Assembly: GCA_949130495.1 (NCBI GenBank)
Contig: OX422221.1
Location: forward strand, 148,203,405 to 148,267,404
Length of the DNA: 64,000 nt
Source: Sambucus nigra
Lineage: Eukaryota; Streptophyta; Magnoliopsida; Dipsacales; Adoxaceae
Reading direction: 5' to 3'
The notes under the pieces were generated by a model. The model did no database searches. It was not told the DNA's origin and saw only the letters and a program-made list of their open reading frames with translations. How positions within the stretch are numbered: position 1 is the first letter of the stretch; every line of letters begins with the position of its first letter. Positions 56,661-64,000 of the stretch are shown here, in pieces. A program made the position numbers and the translations under genes.

Positions 56661-57722
56661 GTAAGTTTATTATGTTTGGATTAGACATTCCATGTTTTCC
56701 ATTTCAGTATTTATTTAATGGAAGAGGAACGAAATCTTCATTCATTTCATTTCATGATATCTTATGGAGAGAAATAGCGTCTTCCCAGGTGGCAACATGA
56801 GGACATACCCCGATCTAAAAATGAAAAATAAAAATAGAAATGAACCAATACAATTTAGCTGAATACCCCTGCACAACCAAACAATCCTATACACATTAAC
56901 AATCTTACAAAAATTCTTATCATGCCACCAACACTCCCATTCCCAGGATTGCCTTTGCAACACCAATATCAATTAATTTTATACCATTTAATCGGGACTA
57001 ATCCAGTTGGGCCTGATCTTAATTGGTATTTTTTTTTTCCATTTTATTGCTTGTGCATATACATTTTTATTCTTAGATCTTCGTCACTCGATTTCAATAA
57101 TTTTGGGTTTAAAATTTCACTTTTAATAAAGTATTAAACTAATAATTATTTTTACATGTTTGGTCTTAATTGCACACATACACTCAATCCCAATCACTCC
57201 ATCCATCCCATATTATTAGTACATATTTGAAGCATAATTGTTGAATCATGATACATATTGCGTATCTTATCGCGATACGCACCATAAAATACGGTACAAA
57301 AAACATATAAAATTGTAAAAATTGAATAAAATTATAGAGAACACTTTACAATCAATTATATACCAAAATATGATTTTAGGTCGATTTTATGATATGATTA
57401 CATTGTTTGGTGGTAAGAAATTTATCATTGCGGTAGCGACACAACATGAAAGGGACAAGAAATGTAAGAAAGAATACAATAAACATAATAGATTTTTTTA
57501 ATTTGATTTAATACGGTAAAAAGCTACAACTTGCGTCTTTAAACTTCTAATTTCTCCACAAGTCATATAAAAAAGAGAATCCTTTAAAGAATTAGCAACT
57601 AGTACCCCTAATAGTAAGTATATTTACTAAGTGACTATTAAGGTACCGACGTTATGATGATGATGATACTTTAATAGTATGCAAAAAATAATAATATAAA
57701 TAAAAAATATATTAAAAAAAAG
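56661..57722. other. Start of FMO intron 3 or downstream region
   Basis: This is AT-rich DNA with no supportable gene. The expected next FMO exon (the block with HCTGY and YHFPFL in the family) was looked for and not seen. Open frames here lack domains. Confidence 0.5.
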
Positions 57723-57822
57723 TCATCATGTTAATCACTCCTCCAATCATTCATAATCATCATCGTCAATGTTTAGTTCATTATCATCATCATTTTCATG
57801 ATCGTCTTTTACTACAATCCTC

Positions 57823-57862
57823 TCTTCCTCTTCCTCCTCCTCCTCCTCCTCCTCCTCTTCAT
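57823..57862. repeat. (TCC)n microsatellite
   Basis: About ten TCC/TTC units code for poly-Glu on the minus strand in the hAT remnant. Confidence 0.85.
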
Positions 57863-58064
57863 CAATAACTTCAACATCTTCATCAACACGAACAATTTTT
57901 TCTTTCCTCCTAGTATTCAAGTTCCTTGGTCCTATATAAAAGACATGCAAAAATATATATTGATTCCTTCAGTTTATTAATTTGCTAGTCCCTTTTGTTA
58001 CCAATTCTAAAATATATTACAACCATACCTCACTTTTTTTGTTACTACTTCCTTCATCTTGAAA

Positions 58065-59325
58065 TCATACAATGAAACTTTGGGAGAGACTGATTGAATA
58101 TAGATTAAGATTGAAGACAACGGTATCTGAGAATCAATTTGGATTTATGCCTGGGAGGTCAACAATGGAAGCAATCTATTTATTGAATAGATTAATGGAG
58201 AGGCGTAGGGAAAAAATAAGGATCTTCTTATGATTTTTATAGATTTGGAGAATGCGCATGATAAGATAACCAGAGATATAATATGGTGAGTTCTATATAA
58301 AAGAGGAATGACTCGCAGATTTATTGATGTGATCAAGGATATATATGATGGTGCGATGACTACAGTAAGAACATCAATTGAAGAAAGTAGTGAACTTTTA
58401 ATTACGGTAGGTTTACACCAAGATTTAACATTAAGTCCTTATCTCTTTGCTCTTGTTATGGATAAGTTGACTGGACAAATACAAGATGAGGTGCCATGGT
58501 GTATGCTATTTGCAGATGATATTGTTTTCGTGGATGAGACTAAAACGAAAATTAATGCTAGGTTGAAATTGTGGAGAGAAACTTTAGATACAAGATGATT
58601 TAAAATAAGAAGAACTAAAACAGAATATGTGGAGTGTAATTTTAGTAGTAATAGGAGGACAAATGAAGATGTGGTGAAATTGGAGGGTTAAGAGATACCT
58701 AGAAATAATCATTTTTATTATTTAGGATCGATTATTCAAAAAGATTAAGATATTATTGATGATGTTACTCAGGATTAGAGCAGGCTGGGTTTAAGTGGAG
58801 AAGTACCACCGGAGTTTTGTGTGATAGGTATACCTTTGAAGTTAAAAGGAATTCTTTTAGGACGGCCATTAGACCCTCTATGTTATATGGGATAAAATAT
58901 TGGGCAACCAAAAAATAAAATGTACAGAAAATGAGCGTGGCGTAGATGCAAATGCTAAGATGGATTTGTAGTAAAACTCAAAAGGATAAAATTAAAAATG
59001 AACAAATTCGTGAAACGGTAAAAGTAGCTCCTATAGAAAATAAATTGAGAGAAAATCGACTTAGATGGTTTGAACACGTCAAATGTAGACCAATGGATGC
59101 CCCTGCATGTAAGAGGGATTTAGTTAGTATTGATGGTAACACAAGGGGTAGAGGTAGGCCTAAATTGACTTGGTAGGATATTATAAAAAAGGACATGATG
59201 TCATATGGTTTAATCGAAGATATTGCACAGGACATAATGGAATAAAAAAAATAGGATTCATGTAGCGGATCCCAAATAATTAGGAAAAGACTTTGTTGAC
59301 TTGAGTTGAGTTGAGTAGATTTGAG
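58065..59325 (+). mobile_element. 5'-truncated RTE-type LINE
   Basis: The element is 1.26 kb, flanked by a perfect 16-bp TSD, TTCCTTCATCTTGAAA (58,049-58,064 and 59,326-59,341). It encodes only the 3' half of a reverse transcriptase. The 3' end carries a TTGAGTTGAGTTGAG repeat, a known feature of RTE elements, instead of a poly(A) tail. The insertion splits the hAT remnant. Confidence 0.88.
58071..59240 (+). pseudogene. RTE LINE reverse transcriptase remnant
   Basis: RT blocks occur in order: ENQFGFMPGRSTMEAI, IDLENAHDKI, GLHQDLTLSPYLFALVMD and the active-site FADDIVF near 58,509. A C-terminal MLRWICSKTQKDKI...ENRLRWFEHVKCRP block near 58,951-59,100 is typical of plant RTE-like LINEs. Stops at about 58,231, 58,288, 58,597, 58,690 and beyond break it. 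Confidence 0.85.
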
Positions 59326-59717
59326 TTCCTTCATCTTGAAAGCATTCATGCACATCCATTCACGAGTGATCTTAAAGGAGCCATGGATCGTCCTTCTCAG
59401 TTATCCGTTCATCATCGGAATCCATATTCAATAGACAAATTGGATCATATGTCTCACACCTTTATTGCTGCTTCAATAGTCTCATCTCAATTTCAATGAT
59501 GTACTTGAAAATTCAAGAGCACTCAATCTTTGTTGGTCCAAACGATTCCTTTTTTTGGAGTGCACGTGGTCAAGCATGCTCTAATTTCGCTCATATCTTG
59601 TGGCACTACAAGTGAGGCTTACCACTCTTATTGCCAACTGTTGTAGATCCTTCCACCCTTCTCCATAATTCTCCCATCATATGCCTAGAATAAATACCAT
59701 ATAAATAATAGAAGTTA

Positions 59718-59921
59718 CCAAAATAGCAACATAAAGTGGCCAAAAAAACAACATATAGAGGCCAAAACAATGACAAATTAAGGCTAAAAGAGCAGCAAAT
59801 TACTGCCCCCAAAACAATAGCAAATTGATGCCCCAAAATAGCAACAAAATGAGGGTAAAACAACAACATAAAGAGGCCAAAACAACGACAAAATGAGGCG
59901 AAAATAATAGAAAATTATTGG
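59718..59921. repeat. 22-bp minisatellite, about nine copies
   Basis: Units read like CCAAAACAACAACATAAAGAGG and are 22-25 bp long, with CCAAAA and AGG at the ends. They lie just upstream of the hAT domain on its strand. Confidence 0.75.
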
Positions 59922-61914
59922 GATGCCAGAACGGCTACGCTTATCCCGAATAAGCCTTCTACTCGACAAAAACTCTCAATTTGTTCAGCAATTGCAATTT
60001 TTCTCTCAACATCCAGATACATTTTCTCTATGGTTTGGTACAACCCTCTCTTGACTTCTCTAAATGCATTAAACCCCTAGCTATATTGGTATCTAAAAAG
60101 GTTATACAAATATATTATTTAGAAAATGTTAGAATTCGAAAAGGTTATACACTTACATATTTAACTCATGATAAAAGTTAACTTGGGTTAAGAAAGTAAC
60201 CCGCTGCGTGAAGTGGTTGGTGGAGTTGCATACCACATGTAGTATTAATAACTTTTTATATTCTTCGGTACCGTGCCTCTTTATAGTTTAAATTTCTTAC
60301 AATTGCCTCCTTGGCTGTATCCATAGCTTCATATATACACACCATTGTAGGTTTCAAATCAGGGGTAAAAAGTAACGCAAGGTTAGTACGCCAGTCGTTG
60401 AATTCGTTTCACCGTCTCAATACAAAAAAATCTAAACTATTGACTACACTCTTTTAAGTGAGTATAGCGGCTAGTCCAGGTATCGAAATCCATAGAAACT
60501 AATTGTTAGAATTATATTGATTTAATACTTTAGGAATAAAAATGTAAAAGATAATTGTTAACAAAAGAAAAAATAATTCTAAGCATGTGTTTAAACTAAG
60601 ATTAACAAAAAGGAATAAAAACTATAGATTGCGACTAATATCCCTCACCTCGAGTTAATTGGTATAAATGGTTACATGAAAAGACAAGTTTAACAAGATT
60701 GAATCTCATTTCGGCAATTAATTAAATCTAGAGTTGTTACCCTCTAAATTATCGTAAAATTTTACTATGATTTTGGCGTCAACAAATGCCCCGAAAATTA
60801 CGCACGCAAAGTCATAAATACAGCGCATACATGATATACACCATTAAATCTCTTAGGCGTAAAATCAAGAACAACCCAATCAAATTAAACTCATAAAACC
60901 GATCACCAAAACAAAGCAACAAAATCAACCCAAGGTGAGTTCAATCAATCACAACTTACACTAAGTTAGTTAGAAAGCATATTAAAAGACATTTTAAATG
61001 AAAGCAAGTAAGTGAAAGCAATTCAATCTAGTTTACAAAGAAAGTAAACAAATAACAAAGCAATAAAAATAACAAGGGAAGCTTGGATTAAAGAAGAAGA
61101 TGATGAATAGTGACTTACAAACCCATTGAGGTGAGACCCTAGGGGAGAGAGAAGCAAAACCCAAAATACCCTCCAAAACCCTTCTTCCTCTAACCTAACT
61201 AGTAAAAAGATGATAAAAATAAGACAATGAAAGAGATGTCTTCAAATACACAAAACCCACTTATATAGTAAGTGGTAACAAAAATAAATGGAAAGAAATG
61301 ATTTGTCCTAAGTGGTGTTGGTGTTGTCCTTCCTCCGCGAGAAATCCCGTAGCTTCTTCGTTATAGTTTGAAATTGCGCACCGTCAGTGGCCACGCGAAG
61401 ACGTTTCAGAGGGCTTCAAGTTTTGTGAAGACATTGGGCCAGAAACCCAAACTGTAAAATTAGTAAAATACCCATGTATGTGCGATTATCGACGGAACTT
61501 CCTCAGAATGCTACCGAACTTCACACTAAGCACTGTAATACCTACAAAAGCTCAATTACACCTCGCAAAACATGTAAGCATATAAAATAGAGGTTTTCAG
61601 GTTAACAAGAATAAATATAAGAATTAAGGAACTCGAGGGGGATAAAATGCATAAGTAAAGAGGGTGAATATATGCAATATTCGACCTGAATCAACCATCT
61701 ATAAGCCTTAAAATCTTAGTGAGGGGGATACCGCATTTCAAGAAATATTTGATTATTTTCTAAAATTTTCTATCACTTAAAATTATATTTTTTTATATGC
61801 TTGGCATCAAACTTATGTTCATATTGTCTCGTGGACCATTCCTCCGATGCAAAAATGTGCCTAAGAAGTCATCTCTTGAAGTATCTTTAATGTCAAGAAA
61901 GAGGCAGCAAATCT
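59922..61914. other. Noncoding region, possible LTR remnants
   Basis: No supportable gene is present. Parts have an LTR-like character: a stretch at 60,690-60,790 on the minus strand recalls retrotransposon LTR wording, and 61,300-61,600 is more GC-rich. I could not define ends or repeats. Confidence 0.4.
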
Positions 61915-62416
61915 TGTAACACCCGTGAATTTTTTAAACATGTCAAGAACCCAAGCATGTCAAGATATGTAAACGAAAACTGTGGGGGCTTATTTATTCT
62001 TCAAGACCGCTGATATAGCCGACTAGCCCAGCGTGCAATGTGGACTATCGAACCAACTCAGTTATTTAATTTAGACCCATGTATTTAACATGTGCTTAAA
62101 TTCCTGGAGAAAGACTCGGATTAATTACCAACAATCTCGAAAAGATATTCAGGAACACCTACGAGTTATCCACGGGCTGGTTAAGTTACTTGTACAATTC
62201 AATCATTTAGAATCACAACTATAAATGAAAACCCTGACCCGAGACAAAGGAGATATAACTTCAATTATTTGAGAGACACTAATAGAAAACAATAACCTCT
62301 TTATGGACGTATGTAAGTTTTCAAACCACGTACCTTTGGTGTTGTGTATGTGATTACTTATTTTCTGCTCGATATTGCTTTCTAGATTTTTTTTGGTGAT
62401 AATAATTTCACTCACA
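61915..62416 (+). mobile_element. Tat-like gypsy 5' LTR (tentative left border)
   Basis: It starts TGTAACACCCG and ends CTCACA just before a Tat-type primer site. The last 100 bp (AAACCACGTA, GTTGTGTATGTGATT) match the minus strand of 38,440-38,540. The left border is chosen on TG only. Confidence 0.55.
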
Positions 62417-62440
62417 ATTGGCGATGTCTGTGGGAAACGA
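62417..62440 (+). promoter_or_regulatory. Tat-type primer binding site
   Basis: ATTGGCGATGTCTGTGGGAA resembles the TTGGCGCCGTCTGTGGGAA-type site seen at the start of many plant Tat/Ogre elements. A degraded version lies near 38,435 on the minus strand. Confidence 0.65.
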
Positions 62441-62481
62441 TTATTTTTCCTACGAAAGAAGTGATCGAAAGAAAGCCCGTG

Positions 62482-63749
62482 ATGTCTCACCACAGCAGCA
62501 ATCTTCCTCAAATTAATAATGTGCAAACTGATTTAGGTCTGAGATTCGCCAACCACCAAATCTCAGGTTTCACCAAGAGATGCAACCTTCTGAGGAAAGT
62601 CATGGACCACTTAGGTCTTCTCATATCTCCAGGATGGTCGACACGTACGAAGCCAGGTTTCAAGAGCAGAAGGATGCAACACGCCTCTAGATGGAAGAGA
62701 ATACTCGCATATAGAGGCGACTTTAAAGAATGGAGAGAGATCTTCATAGAGATACCGAAAAACGTTATGATAGGTATCCTAATCCTCAAGCATGGTAGGT
62801 CAGAGTGCGATCGATTATAGCATGGTCGATTAGAGAGACTCCATAGAGATAATGATCGTTAGGATGAAGACATTAAAAATTTTGTCCATTGAGAGATGGA
62901 CTAACATCCAGCCCACGAGGGGCTGGGTCCACTGGAGAACTAGCCGTAAGAACTCTTAGCGCTCAGATGAAATTCCTTTTTTTAAGGTCAATTGAAGAAG
63001 ACAAGTCCCTAACGAAGTTCGTCGTTCTTATATTTAAAATATATAATGGCAAGACGGATCCCATAGACCATGTTCGGCAGTACAAGCAGGAAATAACCCT
63101 CTGGAGCCACAACGATGCTTTGATGCGTCGAATCTTCCCTTCCAACCTATATGAAGTAGCTCAGAAGTTGTTCGAGAGGCTACCCCACAGGTCGATCAAG
63201 AGCTTTAAGGCCTTAGCAGAGGCCTTCACTGCTCGCTTCATAACCAGTAGTTCCCACCCCAAAAGGATGGATTCACTACTCACGATGAAAAGTAAGACGC
63301 AAGAGAGCCTTCACGACTACGCTAAAATTTGTTAGTAGGTATTTTATAAAGTAGAGGATTACTCAGAGCTATTTACTATAGCATCAATCAAGATTATTCT
63401 GTGGACCATATCTCTACTGCACCAGTCGCTGACCAAGAAAGAGGCAAACAATATTGACGACGTCATGGCACGTATCGAAAAATATACTAAGGTTGAGGAT
63501 ATTGTTCACTCTACCCCAGGGGACAACGATCGCATAAAAGAAAGCAAAGGAGAAGATAAAAGCGATACTCCACAGAAAGGGAATAAGAACGGGGGTAAGA
63601 CTGGCTTTAAGAATGGGAGCAAAGTTAATCCTTCAAAGGCATTCCAGGTTGTTAAAACAATCTTCAAAGAACCAATCTATAAGATCAAGGATCATCCATT
63701 TGTTAAGTGGCCCAAGAAGATATGTGTAATTCTCCGCATTTTTGATTGA
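62482..63749 (+). pseudogene. Tat-like gypsy gag, broken
   Basis: It starts near ATG 62,482 (MSHHSSNLPQ). Pieces follow in other frames: 62,889-63,335 holds the gag core (YNGKTDPIDHVRQYKQEI, PHRSIKSFKALAEAFTARF), and 63,465-63,749 holds the C-terminal gag block (MARIEKYTKVED, KDHPFVKWPKK). The sequence leaves gag before the zinc knuckle and continues into unrelated AT-rich DNA with an A-run at about 63,760. No pol is present. Confidence 0.75.
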
Positions 63750-64000
63750 ATTGAAATTGAAAAAAAAAAAAAAAACTATGTCAGTATATATATTCGAAAT
63801 GTTTGGAAATGAAAAGTTAAAATGAATTCATTGAGATACGAATGTGCGACTTAAATATTAGAAGCGAATTAATGCGTAAAAGGACCGAGAGGGTTAAAAT
63901 TGAGGGCAATGGTATTTTTATAAATAAACTAACCCTAGGTATAAATAGAAAAGAAGAGAAGAAGTCTTCATTTTATCATTTCACAAATGGGGGCTAGGGT
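63750..64000. other. AT-rich DNA ending in a promoter-like stretch
   Basis: No ORF is seen. From 63,850 the sequence resembles the promoter half of a plant LTR or a gene promoter. The window ends about 50 bp after a TATA box. Confidence 0.4.
63940..63948 (+). promoter_or_regulatory. Candidate TATA box near the window end
   Basis: TATAAATAG is preceded by AACCCTAG, a telobox-like element. It could start an LTR or a gene beyond the window. Confidence 0.4.

Larger units (their letters stand above)
57723..59700 (-). pseudogene. hAT transposase C-terminal remnant, split by a LINE
   Basis: On the minus strand, 59,640-59,480 reads as the hAT dimerisation domain (LAIRVVSLTCSA, a Glu-Arg-Asn block, then SKKRNRLDQQRLSAL), with stops. 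The C-terminal acidic tail, including a poly-Glu run, appears at 57,950-57,747. Between them lies the RTE insertion (58,065-59,325). An antisense GAA/GAG-rich microsatellite encodes the poly-Glu. It is inactive. Confidence 0.65.

Noticed and set aside
57747..57950. Acidic poly-Glu protein as an independent gene
   Set aside because: It is the C-terminal tail of a broken hAT transposase with a microsatellite expansion.
1..64000. CRISPR arrays, tRNA or rRNA genes
   Set aside because: No regularly spaced repeat-spacer arrays or RNA gene consensus were seen; the spaced palindromes have non-unique short linkers and lie in LTRs.

Overview
This is AT-rich nuclear DNA from a flowering plant, most likely a eudicot. 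The evidence is an interrupted flavin monooxygenase gene of the plant FMO GS-OX-like type, plant lineages of LTR retrotransposons, Mutator- and hAT-type DNA elements, a plant-type RTE LINE, and a degraded endogenous pararetrovirus (family Caulimoviridae). The only host gene I can support is the FMO. Everything else is mobile or repetitive DNA, mostly decayed. No tRNA, rRNA or CRISPR array was seen.

Layout. (1) 1-25,546 is a nested retrotransposon complex. The first 7,682 bases recur almost unchanged at 15,434-23,112, giving a direct repeat with a 15.43 kb period. Each copy holds part of a long LTR, a 1.7 kb Mutator-like foldback element with a 9-bp target-site duplication (TSD), and a Ty1/copia element. 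Copy A of the copia is cut off inside the reverse transcriptase. Copy B is complete, with two LTRs and the TSD ATATG on both sides. Between the copies lies the internal region of a gag-only LTR retrotransposon (about 8.3-13.24 kb), then its 3' LTR from 13,238. (2) 26,772-56,660 carries three FMO exons (26,772-27,282; 54,894-54,964; 56,511-56,660) with matching splice phases. Later exons were not found, so the gene probably continues beyond the window.

(3) FMO intron 1 is 27.6 kb. It contains a reverse-strand chromovirus (Tekay/Del-like Ty3/gypsy, 27,773-37,668) inserted into the gag of an older Tat-like gypsy element; a hAT MITE nested in a Mutator-like foldback (39,312-40,609); a large terminal-inverted-repeat structure (40,754-52,577) that encloses an essentially full-length but broken caulimovirid genome (about 41,037-51,117); and a hAT element (53,378-54,734) only 160 bp before exon 2. 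(4) 56,661-64,000, probably intron 3, contains a reverse-strand hAT transposase remnant split by a 5'-truncated RTE LINE with a 16-bp TSD, a 22-bp minisatellite, a second Tat-like gypsy fragment, and a possible LTR promoter at the very end.

The most notable signals are: eight GAATCGATTC palindromes at 21/42-bp spacing (two and four helical turns) in both chromovirus LTRs; the pararetrovirus seated between TA/TC microsatellites, with promoter, downstream poly(A) signal, tRNA primer site and an extra ORF on the leader side; an FMO gene whose visible exons are clean despite a 27.6 kb transposon-packed intron; and the 15.4 kb direct repeat whose copies share the same inactivating lesions.
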